From Thermoleophilia bacterium (lineage in GTDB: Bacteria > Actinomycetota > Thermoleophilia > Miltoncostaeales > Miltoncostaeaceae), in contig JALOLS010000003.1 of assembly GCA_025455865.1 (NCBI GenBank), forward strand, positions 1 through 49,130: 49,130 bases of DNA. The letters run 5' to 3'. Numbering within the stretch: the stretch's first letter is position 1; each line of letters opens with the position of its first letter. The translations under genes and the position numbers were made by a program. The notes under the pieces were generated by a model, which ran no database searches, was not told the origin of the DNA, and saw nothing but the letters and a program-made list of their open reading frames with translations. This document shows positions 41,332-48,737 of the stretch, piece after piece.

Positions 41332-41868
41332 GTGTTCGAGCCGGTCGATCTGTGGGTGGTGCTGGTCGCCGCGGTCCCGGGCCTCCTGGCCGTGGGCGGC
41401 TGCGTGGCCCTGTGGATCGGCCTGCGCCGCGTGCGCGCGACCCAGCGGGTGCTCCTGCCCGACGGCGCCGAGGAGGGGCTGGTCGACCGGCAGGCGACAC
41501 TCCAGCGTTCGATGGACCGTCTCGAGGGCGGCCTGCGCGAGCTCGAGGGGCTGGTGCGCGACCAGGCCGAGCGGACCGAGGCCGAGCTCGGCACCGCCCT
41601 GCGGTTCCAGGGCCTGGTGCGCTACGACGCCTACCGCGAGATGGGCGGGCGGCAGTCGTGGTCGCTCGCGCTCCTCGACGGCACCCGGACCGGCGCGGTG
41701 GTGACCTCGCTGCACGCGCGCGACCACGCCCGGGTCTACATGAAGGAGATGCGCGACGGCGTGCCGGCCCAGCGGCTGTCGCCCGAGGAGCAGCGGGCGG
41801 TGGCCATCGCCTTCGGCGAGGCGCCGCCCGAGCCGCTCCCCGCCCCCGAGCCCGCGGCGGCCGGGTGA
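41332..41868 (+). CDS. DUF4446 family protein
   Basis: This 178-residue protein has one N-terminal helix (VDLWVVLVAAVPGLLAVGGCVALWIGL), a coiled-coil segment (about 55-95, with heptads of L and E/R), and the DUF4446 signature FQGLVRYDAYREMGGRQSWSLALLDGTRTGAVVTSLHARDHARVYMKEM. The family is widespread in Firmicutes and Actinobacteria, often near division and sporulation genes, and its function is not known. The C-terminus is Pro/Ala-rich. It starts with GTG. The TGA overlaps the GTG of pheA by 4 bp. Confidence 0.88.
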   Translation: MFEPVDLWVVLVAAVPGLLAVGGCVALWIGLRRVRATQRVLLPDGAEEGLVDRQATLQRSMDRLEGGLRELEGLVRDQAERTEAELGTALRFQGLVRYDAYREMGGRQSWSLALLDGTRTGAVVTSLHARDHARVYMKEMRDGVPAQRLSPEEQRAVAIAFGEAPPEPLPAPEPAAAG

Positions 41869-42731
41869 ACGCGCCGACCGGGAGGATCGGCTACCTGGGC
41901 CCGCCCGGGACCTTCGCCGAGGAGGCGCTGCTCGGGATGCTCGGGCCCGGCGGCGGCGCGGAGCCGGTGCCCTACCCCAGCGTGGTCGACTGCTTCGTCG
42001 CGGTCCGCTCCGGCGACGTGCCCCAGGCGCTGGTGCCCATCGAGAACTCCATCGAGGGCGCGGTCAACCAGACCCTGGACCAGCTCACCGCGGCCGGCGG
42101 CGAGGTGCTGATCCGCGCCGAGGCCGTCCATCCGGTGCGCCACCACCTCATCGCCCGCACCGCGATCGCGCCCGGGGGGATCACCCGGGTGCTGTCCCAC
42201 CCGCACGCGACGGCCCAGTGCCAGGGCTATCTGCGGGCCAACATCCCGGGCGTGGAGGTGGTCGCGGCGAACTCCACCGCCGACGCGGTGCGGATCGTGA
42301 GCGGCGCCGGCGAGCCCTGGGCGGCCATCGGCACGCTGCGGGCGGCCGACCTGTACGGCTGCGAGGTGGTGGCCGCCGACATCGAGGACGCCGCCGACAA
42401 CTCCACCCGCTTCATCCTGCTCGGGCGGGAGCCGGCCACCGCCGTCGGGCCGGGGCGGTTCAAGACCTCCATCGTCTGCGCGATCCCCCGCGACCGGCCC
42501 GGCGCGCTGCTGGCGATCCTCCAGGAGTTCGCCCTGCGCGCGGTCAACCTCGCCCGCCTGGAGAGCCGGCCGGCCAAGACCGGCCTCGGGCGGTATGTCT
42601 TCTTCATCGACATCGAGGGCAGCCGCGAGCGTGACCTGCCCCTCGACGCCGCGCTCACCGCCATCGAAGAGCAGGGCGTCGCCCGGGTCACGTTCCTGGG
42701 CTCCTACCCGGCCGGGGTCTCGACCGGGTAG
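41865..42731 (+). CDS. pheA: Prephenate dehydratase
   Basis: This 288-residue enzyme converts prephenate to phenylpyruvate in phenylalanine synthesis. The catalytic domain (1-185) shows GYLGPPGTFAEEA, PIENSIEGAVNQTLD, HPHATAQCQGYL and the hallmark TRF motif in DNSTRFILLG. The C-terminal ACT domain (about 198-275) contains GALLAILQEFALRAVNLARLESRP with the ESRP Phe-binding signature, so feedback inhibition by phenylalanine is expected. No chorismate mutase domain is fused. The GTG at 41865 overlaps the DUF4446 stop. Confidence 0.96.
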   Translation: MNAPTGRIGYLGPPGTFAEEALLGMLGPGGGAEPVPYPSVVDCFVAVRSGDVPQALVPIENSIEGAVNQTLDQLTAAGGEVLIRAEAVHPVRHHLIARTAIAPGGITRVLSHPHATAQCQGYLRANIPGVEVVAANSTADAVRIVSGAGEPWAAIGTLRAADLYGCEVVAADIEDAADNSTRFILLGREPATAVGPGRFKTSIVCAIPRDRPGALLAILQEFALRAVNLARLESRPAKTGLGRYVFFIDIEGSRERDLPLDAALTAIEEQGVARVTFLGSYPAGVSTG

Positions 42732-42765
42732 CCCCGGACCCCCCGGTCCCCGCCGCGCCCGTCGC

Positions 42766-42771
42766 TACAGT
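42766..42771 (+). promoter_or_regulatory. -10 hexamer TACAGT before the HNH gene
   Basis: TACAGT lies 56 nt before the ATG at 42828, and GGGAGGCGG just before the ATG acts as SD. A -35 is not clear. Confidence 0.35.
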
Positions 42772-42827
42772 TGCGCGGGGCGCGGGACCGCGGCCGGAGG
42801 GCCGGGGCAGGGCGACCGGGAGGCGGC

Positions 42828-43334
42828 ATGGCGCACCAGGTCCTGGTGCTGAACGCGACGTACGAGCCGATCAACGTCTGCTCGATCCAGCGCGCCATGG
42901 TGCTGCTCCTCAAGGAGAAGGCCGAGATCCTCGAGGAGGCCTCCCGCCGCCTGCGCGGCGTGCCCGGGCGGACCTACCCCTGCCCGCACGTCATCCGGCT
43001 GCACTACCGGGTCCGGGTGCCGCGGTATGAGGCCCGGCGCATCACCCGCCGCGCGCTCTTCGCCCGCGACGGGTACGAGTGCCAGTACTGCGGCGCGCAG
43101 AACCGGCTCACCGTGGACCACGTGGTGCCCCGCAGCCGGGGCGGGCGCTCGTCGTGGGACAACGTCGTCACATCGTGCGCGCCCTGCAACTCCCGCAAGG
43201 GCAACGCGCTCCCGGCCGAGATCGAGATGTTCCCGAAGACCACGCCCCGGCCCCCGGCGCCCGCGGTGTTCATCGCGGTGGCCGCCCCCCGCCGGCCCCC
43301 CTCCTGGGCCCCCTACCTGGCCCTGGCCTCGTAG
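42828..43334 (+). CDS. HNH endonuclease
   Basis: This 168-residue HNH-family nuclease has an N-terminal half (VLVLNATYEPINVCSIQRAMVLLLKEKAEIL) typical of the housekeeping actinobacterial McrA-like group. The C-terminal HNH core is CQYCGAQNRLTVDHVVPRSRGGRSSWDNVVTSCAPCNSRKGN, with two CxxC zinc pairs and the catalytic DH and N. The substrate is not known. Members of this group are widely conserved singletons rather than restriction enzymes, so a repair or processing role is possible. SD GGGAGGCGG precedes the ATG. A Pro-rich tail ends the protein. Confidence 0.9.
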   Translation: MAHQVLVLNATYEPINVCSIQRAMVLLLKEKAEILEEASRRLRGVPGRTYPCPHVIRLHYRVRVPRYEARRITRRALFARDGYECQYCGAQNRLTVDHVVPRSRGGRSSWDNVVTSCAPCNSRKGNALPAEIEMFPKTTPRPPAPAVFIAVAAPRRPPSWAPYLALAS

Positions 43335-43336
43335 CC

Positions 43337-43882
43337 GTGGGCCTCTTCCGGGACCTCGGGGACCTCGCCCGGGCGGCGCGGGACATGCCGCGGCCGGACC
43401 TGGGCGAGGGGATCGCGGCCGCGAAGGAGGCGATGGAGGCCGCCCAGGCGCTCGGGCCGCCGCCCGGGACCGAGGGCTGGATCGCCGCCGACGGCCGCCT
43501 GGTGGAGGTGGCCGGCGCCGGCGTGGCGGTCGACGGGGAGCCCGTCTGGGACCTCCGGGTCGAGCGCACGGTGCCCTCGGGCGGCACGATCACCGTGCGC
43601 TGCCGGCAGGCCCTGCCGCGCCTGCTCGCCGGCGCGTTCGTCGCCGGCGCCGGGGTGCGCATCCTCTCGCCCCCCGGGGACCCCACCCGGGTGGTGGTCA
43701 CCGGGCTCTCCCGCGCGACCACGACGATGGAGGCCTACAACGACGCCGCGGTGGCGTCACGGCTGCCGCCCCGCCAGGACCCGGCGGATCGGCTCACCCG
43801 CCTCAAGGAGCTGCACGAGAAGGGGCTCCTGACCGACGAGGAGTACCGGGACCGGCGGGCCCGGATCATCGACGAGCTCTGA
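43337..43882 (+). CDS. SHOCT-domain protein
   Basis: This 181-residue soluble protein has a central part of mixed strands (RLVEVAGAGVAVDGEPVWDLRVERTVPSGGTITVRCRQ) of unknown family. A C-terminal SHOCT motif follows (RLTRLKELHEKGLLTDEEYRDRRARIIDEL), a short helical element found at the ends of many bacterial proteins and thought to aid oligomerisation. It begins 2 bp after the HNH stop with GTG and the opening VGLF, the same opening as the next gene. Function unknown. Confidence 0.78.
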   Translation: MGLFRDLGDLARAARDMPRPDLGEGIAAAKEAMEAAQALGPPPGTEGWIAADGRLVEVAGAGVAVDGEPVWDLRVERTVPSGGTITVRCRQALPRLLAGAFVAGAGVRILSPPGDPTRVVVTGLSRATTTMEAYNDAAVASRLPPRQDPADRLTRLKELHEKGLLTDEEYRDRRARIIDEL

Positions 43883-43899
43883 CCGGCGAGGAGGCGGGC

Positions 43900-44292
43900 G
43901 TGGGCCTGTTCAAGAAGATGAAGGACGCCGCCCAGATGGGCGGCGAGGCCAAGGCCATGCAGGACCAGGCGGCGGCCGAGCACGGCGGGCTCGGTGGGGC
44001 CATGTCGGCCCGCGACGAGATGATCCGCAAGGGCCAGGAGGCGCAGCGCCTGCGTGAGACGGGCCTGCCCGGCAAGGCCGTCATCCTCGAGGCGCGCGAC
44101 ACCGGCGAGCGCAGCTTCGGCAACGCGGTGCTCGACCTGGACCTGGCCGTGACCATGGACTCAGGGGAGGAGTACCGCACGACGCTCACCGGCTTCATGA
44201 TCGCCGGCACCGACATGGGCCCCTACGCCGCCGGCAGCGAGTACGGCGTGCGGGTCGACCCGGCCGACCGGGACACGCTGACCTTCGCCTGA
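43900..44292 (+). CDS. Small hypothetical protein
   Basis: This 130-residue protein has an N-terminal basic helix (VGLFKKMKDAAQMGG), then a helix with Gln/Ala and charged residues (to about 60). A C-terminal beta-rich part follows (KAVILEARDTGERSFGNAVLDLDLAVTMDSGEEYRTTLTGFM...YGVRVDPADRDTLTF). The second part looks like a compact beta domain of the kind found in DUF-type actinobacterial proteins, but I cannot name it. The GTG start lies 17 bp after the SHOCT protein, and both begin VGLF, which hints that they are paralogous at the N-terminus or localise similarly. Confidence 0.7.
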   Translation: MGLFKKMKDAAQMGGEAKAMQDQAAAEHGGLGGAMSARDEMIRKGQEAQRLRETGLPGKAVILEARDTGERSFGNAVLDLDLAVTMDSGEEYRTTLTGFMIAGTDMGPYAAGSEYGVRVDPADRDTLTFA

Positions 44293-44312
44293 GCGTCTCC
44301 GCCCGCGGCGCC

Positions 44313-45104
44313 TCACCCGGCGGCCGGCGTCACGGGGCGGACCAGCGTGTAGCCCTCGGCGTCCTCGCCGACCCGCTCGACCACGGTCCCGCTGCCGATC
44401 GCGACCGTGACCGACGGGGCGGGCCGCACGGCCCGGTAGCTCTTGGAGTAGGTCTCGGGCCCGCCGTACTTCGGCCGGGAGGTCACGTCGAACACGGCGG
44501 TGCCGAGGCCGCCGCCGAGCGGGACCACGCGGCCCACCGTGCCCGTGGTCGCCACCGTCGCGATCCCCGGCCCGCCGGCGATCCACACCGCCTGCGGGTC
44601 GGTGGGCAGGTGCAGGCTCCGGTCGGTGACCATGTAGGTCTTGTCCGCGTCGGAGCCGAAGCCGTTCGTCTCGTTCGTGCAGTGCAGGACGATGCGGTAG
44701 GCGGCCGACTCGAAGGACCAGTTCATCGCGTTGGCGTACTGGCTGCCGGCCGCGGTGCCCATCGGGTACCCGCGGCTGTCGCCCAGCGTCGCCGGCCCGT
44801 TCACGTGCTCGGCGCCCACGCCGCCGACCCAGACGTGCACGCGGATGCCCTTGCTGTTCTCGGCGTCCACGCCCCCGGGGGTGCTCACGCCGTACCGGCG
44901 GAAGCTCTGGGTGGCCAGGTAGGGGTGGGAGGCGGGGCACGTGGCGGCCGGGATGTCCTGGCTGGCGAGCGGGGCGAGCACCTGCCACGGCTGGGGCACG
45001 GTGATCATCTCGGCCATCGCGGCCGGCGCGGCGGACAGGCCGAGGGCGGCGACGGCGGCGAGCAGGGCGCGGCTGCGGCGGGCGGTGGTGGTGGTGGCGG
45101 ACAT
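44313..45104 (-). CDS. Secreted protein of unknown function
   Basis: This 263-residue protein has a clear Sec signal peptide (RRSRALLAAVAALGLSAAPAAMA, cleavage after about residue 26). The mature part is rich in Gly, Thr and Ser with several short beta-like repeats and four cysteines (TCPASH, LHCTNE region). No enzyme motif is recognised. ATG 45104 follows GAGGAGG at 7 nt, so the start is well supported. Its stop lies 20 bp from that of the converging small protein. It is probably a cell-surface or periplasmic protein. Confidence 0.75.
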   Translation of the reverse strand: MSATTTTARRSRALLAAVAALGLSAAPAAMAEMITVPQPWQVLAPLASQDIPAATCPASHPYLATQSFRRYGVSTPGGVDAENSKGIRVHVWVGGVGAEHVNGPATLGDSRGYPMGTAAGSQYANAMNWSFESAAYRIVLHCTNETNGFGSDADKTYMVTDRSLHLPTDPQAVWIAGGPGIATVATTGTVGRVVPLGGGLGTAVFDVTSRPKYGGPETYSKSYRAVRPAPSVTVAIGSGTVVERVGEDAEGYTLVRPVTPAAG

Positions 45105-45246
45105 CGGAGCCTCCTCGGGGCGACCGGATGTGACGCCTGCAGCATCCGCCCCGCCCGGTCCGCCGGCGATGCACCCTTCACCCCGCCGCGGGTGGTGCAG
45201 GCACCACAAGGCCCGTGCGCGGCACCGTGCGCCGGGTGGGCCGGGC

Positions 45247-45252
45247 TATCCT
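45247..45252 (+). promoter_or_regulatory. -10 hexamer TATCCT of tRNA-Arg
   Basis: TATCCT ends 8 nt before the first base of tRNA-Arg. No clear -35 is visible. Confidence 0.5.
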
Positions 45253-45260
45253 GAGCCGGC

Positions 45261-45333
45261 GCCCTCGTAGCTCAGGGGATAGAGCACAGGTTTCCTAAAC
45301 CTGGTGTCGCAGGTTCGAATCCTGCCGAGGGCA
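45261..45333 (+). tRNA. tRNA-Arg (CCT)
   Basis: 73 nt. The acceptor GCCCTCG pairs with CGAGGGC, the anticodon stem CAGGT/ACCTG encloses loop TTCCTAA with anticodon CCT, and the T arm CGCAGG-TTCGAAT-CCTGC is intact. No CCA is encoded. The last 13 bases before the discriminator are repeated at 45904-45916, which marks this gene as an integration site. Confidence 0.96.
45320..45332 (+). repeat. Left attachment-site core, 3' end of tRNA-Arg
   Basis: TCCTGCCGAGGGC covers the T-stem 3' side and acceptor 3' strand of tRNA-Arg. An exact copy lies at 45904-45916. The pair brackets a 571-bp segment with decayed MNT and HEPN genes, the pattern left by a tyrosine-integrase element that used a tRNA 3' end. 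Confidence 0.7.
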
Positions 45334-45421
45334 TCGGGCTCGCGTCGCGTCCGGTTCGTCTCCAGGACGGAGCGTTCGGTGCGCTGCCACGGATGAGCCC
45401 TGACCGTCAGAATGCGGGGGT

Positions 45422-45721
45422 GAGTCCCGTCCTCCGACCCTCGAGGCGCTACGTCATCGTCGCGCCGAGGTCCTTGCGATCGCCTCGCGGCGCGGCGCGT
45501 CCAACGTCGCGGTGTTCGGGTCCGTTGCCCGCGGCGAGGCAGGGGAGGGCAGCGACCTCGACATCCTCGTGGATCCGGAACAGGACCGGAGCCTCCTGGA
45601 CCTCGGTGGTCTGCTCATGGATCTGCGGGACGCCCTGGGCTGCGACGTCGACGTGGTCACCCGGGCCGGTCTCCGCGCCCGGGTGCGCGACCGCGTGCTC
45701 GTGGAGGCGACGCCGCTGTGA
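45422..45721 (+). pseudogene. MNT-type nucleotidyltransferase antitoxin, N-terminus frameshifted
   Basis: The intact part, 45512-45721, encodes 69 residues from a [24 protein letters not shown] carries the GSx10DxD nucleotidyltransferase site and ends LVEATPL. Upstream, from 45437, the same frame continues with [20 protein letters not shown], which matches the usual N-terminal helix of MNT antitoxins, but there is no ATG, GTG or TTG in that frame back to a stop at 45401. A GTG at 45420 lies in a frame one base off, so a 1-nt loss between 45421 and 45437 is likely. A shortened protein from GTG 45512 could still be made. The gene is coupled by GTGA to HEPN remains. Confidence 0.7.
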
Positions 45722-45884
45722 GGGGCGACCGGGAGCGCGCGCAGGACATGCGCCAGGCGGCCGCCCAGCGGTGATCGAGATCATCGGGATGCGGCACATC
45801 CTGGCCCACGGCTGCTTCGACATCGATGTGGACGTCGTCCGGAACGTGATCGCCCGCGACGTGATGCCGCCGTCCGGCGCCTGA
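45718..45884 (+). pseudogene. HEPN (DUF86) toxin remnant with internal deletion
   Basis: Two pieces of a HEPN-DUF86 gene are joined. The first 18 codons from GTG 45718 (overlapping the MNT stop) read RGDRERAQDMRQAAAQR and stop at 45772-45774, matching a typical HEPN N-terminus. From 45771, in another frame, comes the C-terminal part VIEIIGMRHILAHGCFDIDVDVV, with the RxxxxH ribonuclease motif (RHILAH). The middle of roughly 60-70 residues, which normally lies between, is missing. The toxin is therefore dead as an intact protein. A 37-residue product from GTG 45771 is possible. Confidence 0.7.
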
Positions 45885-45903
45885 CCTCGCCGGCCGGCGC
45901 GCT

Positions 45904-45916
45904 TCCTGCCGAGGGC
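45904..45916 (+). repeat. Right attachment-site core
   Basis: An exact 13-bp copy of the tRNA-Arg 3' end (see 45320-45332), lying 20 bp behind the HEPN remnant. It marks the distal edge of the inserted segment. Confidence 0.7.
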
Positions 45917-45963
45917 GCCCCGGGTGTGCAGCATTGATCACGCGGGTGCGGCCTGCCCTCCAA

Positions 45964-45969
45964 TAGCGT
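45964..45969 (+). promoter_or_regulatory. -10 hexamer TAGCGT of the small secreted protein gene
   Basis: TAGCGT lies 31 nt before the ATG at 46001. GGGAGG at 45990-45995 is the SD. Confidence 0.45.
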
Positions 45970-46000
45970 CGGATCCTCTGTCAGCGATGGGAGGCGTCAG

Positions 46001-46426
46001 ATGCGCACTCGTGTCATCACGGCCGTTGCGGTGGCTGCCCTCGCGCTCCCGGCGGTCGCCCAGGGCGAGCCCAACCGGTTCCAGCTGGAGACGAACGTGG
46101 CCCCGGGCCGGACCACCAAGGTCACGCTGACCACGGTTCCCCGGGGTCAGCTCAGCATCGACCTGACGGCGATCATGCCCAGCACCCCCGGCCTCTCGCT
46201 CACGGTCCAGCGTGGGACCGGCCCCCTCTCCCTGCTGGTGGCCGTCCCCGGCAACGTCCCGTCCGGGACCTGCACCCTCAGCAGCAGCGTCCTCACGTGC
46301 CAGAACATGCTGGTCACCGTGCCGCTGGGCCTGCGCTCGTGGGTGTTCCGCCTGAGCAACTCAGGCACTGCGACCGTGACCGCGAACCTCAGGATCCGGC
46401 TGACCCCCGCCGTCAACCGGAGGTGA
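46001..46426 (+). CDS. Small secreted protein
   Basis: This 141-residue protein has a Sec signal peptide (RTRVITAVAVAALALPAVAQG, cleavage near residue 22). The mature part is Thr/Ser/Leu-rich and beta-like, with two cysteines (GTCTLSSSVLTCQN) that could form a disulfide, and ends in a basic PAVNRR. No family is recognised. The start is supported by GGGAGG and a TAGCGT promoter. It lies just outside the tRNA-Arg element relic. Confidence 0.75.
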   Translation: MRTRVITAVAVAALALPAVAQGEPNRFQLETNVAPGRTTKVTLTTVPRGQLSIDLTAIMPSTPGLSLTVQRGTGPLSLLVAVPGNVPSGTCTLSSSVLTCQNMLVTVPLGLRSWVFRLSNSGTATVTANLRIRLTPAVNRR

Positions 46427-46468
46427 CGCCGGCCGGGCCGGGCGGCACGGGCTTCGCCCCCCGGGCGT

Positions 46469-48676
46469 CTACGCCGGCGGCGGGCTCCCCGCGGGAGCGG
46501 GGGCCGGGGCGGTGCCCGCCCGGGTGCCCAGCCAGTCGGCGAGCTGGCTGCGGCGGGTGCGCCGCAGCCACTGCTCCATCTCCTGGCCCCCGCCGGTCGC
46601 CCCCCGGACCACCAGCACGGGGGCGTCGATGCCGCTGACCAGGCGGGCCCGGCTGCCGCCCAGGCCGTGGCGCGCGAACGCCCAGTCCTCGCCGGCGCCC
46701 AGCACCACCAGCCCCGCCTGCCCGACGGCCGCGGCCAGATCCTCGCGCGGGCGCGCGCCGGCGACGGTGACCGCGGCCGCGTCGCCCAGCCCGTCCAGGT
46801 CGGCGGCGGCGGTGGCGTCGCGGGCGAGCACGCGCAGGGGGGCGCCGCTCGCGGTGGCCACCTTCTCGGCCAGCAGCACGGCGGCGCGCTCGTGGCGGCC
46901 TCCGCCGAACGGGGCCAGCACGGTGCGCCCGCGTCCCAGGGCGAGCGGCCGCCCGGTCTGGTCCACCAGCACGGCGACGTCGGCCGGGGAGCGGGCGAGC
47001 ACCCCTCCGGCCGGACCGCCCAGCACGTCGGTGCCGAGGAGCGTGCGCCGGAAGCCGACGAGCACGAGGTCGGCCTGCAGGTCCTCGGCCGACTCGCACA
47101 GGCCCAGGCCGGGGTCGGGATCGGTCCGGACCAGCGTGCGCACCGCGAACCCCTGGTCCCGGTAGGCGGCCGCCGCCTCCTCGAGCGCCGCCGCGGCCAG
47201 CCGTTCGGCGTCGGCCGCCTCGATGATCGTCGTGCGGCGCGCCAGGCGGTCGGGCCGCTCGAGCGCCCGGGCCAGCACCAGCTCCGCCCCGGTCGGCTCG
47301 GCCAGCCGCGCGGCGAGCTCCGCCAGGGCCGGGTCGGCCGGGGACCCCTCCAGCCCGACCAGGATGCGGCGCGGGCCCCCGGCGGCGAGCCCGGTGGGCA
47401 GCGGCGGCAGCGCGGGGACGGGCCGGCCCCGGATGAGGTCCACCAGCGGCGCGGTCATGAACGTGGTCGTGAGCGCCACGATCACGAGGATCGCGTAGAC
47501 CGGCTCGTTGATGACCCCGAGGTCCAGGCCGATCGCGATGATCACCAGCTCGGTGAGGCCGCGGGTGTTCATCAGCACCCCGAGGGTGAGGGAGTCGCGG
47601 CCGGTGAGCCGCGAGGCCCGGCCGGCCAGGAACACCGGGACGATCTTCGCCCCCACCGCCACGGCCAGGATGATCAGGCCCGCCACGATGACTGCGGCGC
47701 CGTCGACCGTCGCGATCTCGGTCTTCAGGCCCGCGCTCGCGAAGAAGACCGGCAGGAACAGCAGCACGGTCACGTCCTCCAGGCGCAGCGTGACCTCGCC
47801 GACCAGGCGCGAGTCGCGCGGCATGACCGCGCCGAAGGCGAAGGCGCCGAAGATGGCGTGGATGCCGATCTGCTCGGTGGCCCAGGCCGAGAGCAGCAGG
47901 CCCACCAGCACCACCGAGAGCATCGCGGCGCTCAGGCCCCGCTCGCCGCCGGTGAGCCGGCGCGCCACCCAGGCGAGCAGCGGTCGCACCACCAGCACCA
48001 TCACCAGCCCGAAGAGGAGGGTCAGCGCGAAGGTGATGATGAACGACGCGGCGCCGTCGGCCCGCACGATGGCGACCACGACGGCCAGGATGAGCCATGC
48101 GCAGACGTCCTCCAGGGCCGCGCAGGCCAGCGCGAGCGCGCCGATCGGCTCCCGGTCGAGCCCCTTGTCGCCCAGGATCCGGGCCAGGACCGGGAACGCG
48201 GTGATGGCCAGCGCCGCCCCGAGGAACAGCGCGAACGAGGTGGCGTCGACCTCGGGGTAGAGCGTCTCCTGCAGCGCGAAGCCCACCGTGATGCCCAGCA
48301 CCAGCGGCGTGAACAGCGATGCCACGAAGACCAGGGCCATGGTGCGCCCCTGCCCCCGGATCAGCTCCCGGTCGAACTCCAGGCCCACGAGGAACATGAA
48401 CAGGATGAGGCCGAGCTTGGCGATGACCTCGAGCGTGGGCTGGACATCCGCGAACAGCCAGTCGGTCACCCCGGGCGCGATGGCCCCGAGCGCGGAGGGG
48501 CCGAGCAGGACGCCGGCCACGATCTCGCCGATCACCCGCGGCTGCCCGAAGCGCGCGAAGATCTCGCCGACCACCCGCGCCGCGGCCACGATGACCGCGA
48601 TGGCCAGCAGGATGTGGGCGAGATCGAACGCGTCGCCGGCCGCGGCGAGGGGCAGGATGGATGCGAGCGCGTCCAC
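46469..48676 (-). CDS. CPA2-type cation:proton antiporter with C-terminal USP-like domains
   Basis: This 735-residue protein has about 12 helices in the first 400 residues (GEIFARFGQPRVIGEIVAGVLLGPSALG, LFMFLVGLEFD, ALAITAFPVLARIL, ALEDVCAWLILA with the two ion-path acidic residues, NTRGLTELVIIAIGLDLGVI). This resembles KefB/KefC and Na+/H+ exchangers. Two universal-stress-type alpha/beta domains follow (about 440-585 and 590-700: RRILVGLEGSPADPALAE and TVLAPFGGGRHERAAVLL). The fusion is common in actinobacteria and may gate the antiporter by nucleotide. GTG 48676 lies 9 nt after a TAGCGT -10, with no SD. It converges on the secreted protein gene. Confidence 0.93.
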   Translation of the reverse strand: MDALASILPLAAAGDAFDLAHILLAIAVIVAAARVVGEIFARFGQPRVIGEIVAGVLLGPSALGAIAPGVTDWLFADVQPTLEVIAKLGLILFMFLVGLEFDRELIRGQGRTMALVFVASLFTPLVLGITVGFALQETLYPEVDATSFALFLGAALAITAFPVLARILGDKGLDREPIGALALACAALEDVCAWLILAVVVAIVRADGAASFIITFALTLLFGLVMVLVVRPLLAWVARRLTGGERGLSAAMLSVVLVGLLLSAWATEQIGIHAIFGAFAFGAVMPRDSRLVGEVTLRLEDVTVLLFLPVFFASAGLKTEIATVDGAAVIVAGLIILAVAVGAKIVPVFLAGRASRLTGRDSLTLGVLMNTRGLTELVIIAIGLDLGVINEPVYAILVIVALTTTFMTAPLVDLIRGRPVPALPPLPTGLAAGGPRRILVGLEGSPADPALAELAARLAEPTGAELVLARALERPDRLARRTTIIEAADAERLAAAALEEAAAAYRDQGFAVRTLVRTDPDPGLGLCESAEDLQADLVLVGFRRTLLGTDVLGGPAGGVLARSPADVAVLVDQTGRPLALGRGRTVLAPFGGGRHERAAVLLAEKVATASGAPLRVLARDATAAADLDGLGDAAAVTVAGARPREDLAAAVGQAGLVVLGAGEDWAFARHGLGGSRARLVSGIDAPVLVVRGATGGGQEMEQWLRRTRRSQLADWLGTRAGTAPAPAPAGSPPPA

Positions 48677-48685
48677 GGGCCCGGG

Positions 48686-48691
48686 ACGCTA
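48686..48691 (-). promoter_or_regulatory. -10 hexamer TAGCGT of the antiporter gene
   Basis: On the minus strand TAGCGT ends 9 nt before the GTG at 48676, with no SD between, so a leaderless message is likely. It is divergent from the FHA gene. Confidence 0.45.
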
Positions 48692-48722
48692 CCCGGGCCA
48701 CCGGCGGAACCACCGACTCGGA

Positions 48723-48728
48723 TAGGAT
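48723..48728 (+). promoter_or_regulatory. -10 hexamer TAGGAT of the FHA gene
   Basis: TAGGAT ends 9 nt before the ATG at 48738, again without an SD. Confidence 0.45.
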
Positions 48729-48737
48729 GGCGCCGCG

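Larger units (their letters stand above)
45333..45916. mobile_element. Relic of a tRNA-Arg-integrated element
   Basis: The stretch between the two 13-bp repeats holds only the broken MNT and HEPN genes and non-coding DNA, and no integrase. This suggests a large deletion of an earlier island, or a satellite insertion. The evidence is the att-like repeats, the tRNA location and the accessory gene type. Confidence 0.6.

Noticed and set aside
45422-45884. Functional MNT-HEPN toxin-antitoxin system
   Set aside because: The antitoxin lacks an in-frame start for its N-terminal helix and the HEPN toxin has lost its middle and its frame, so an active pair is very unlikely.
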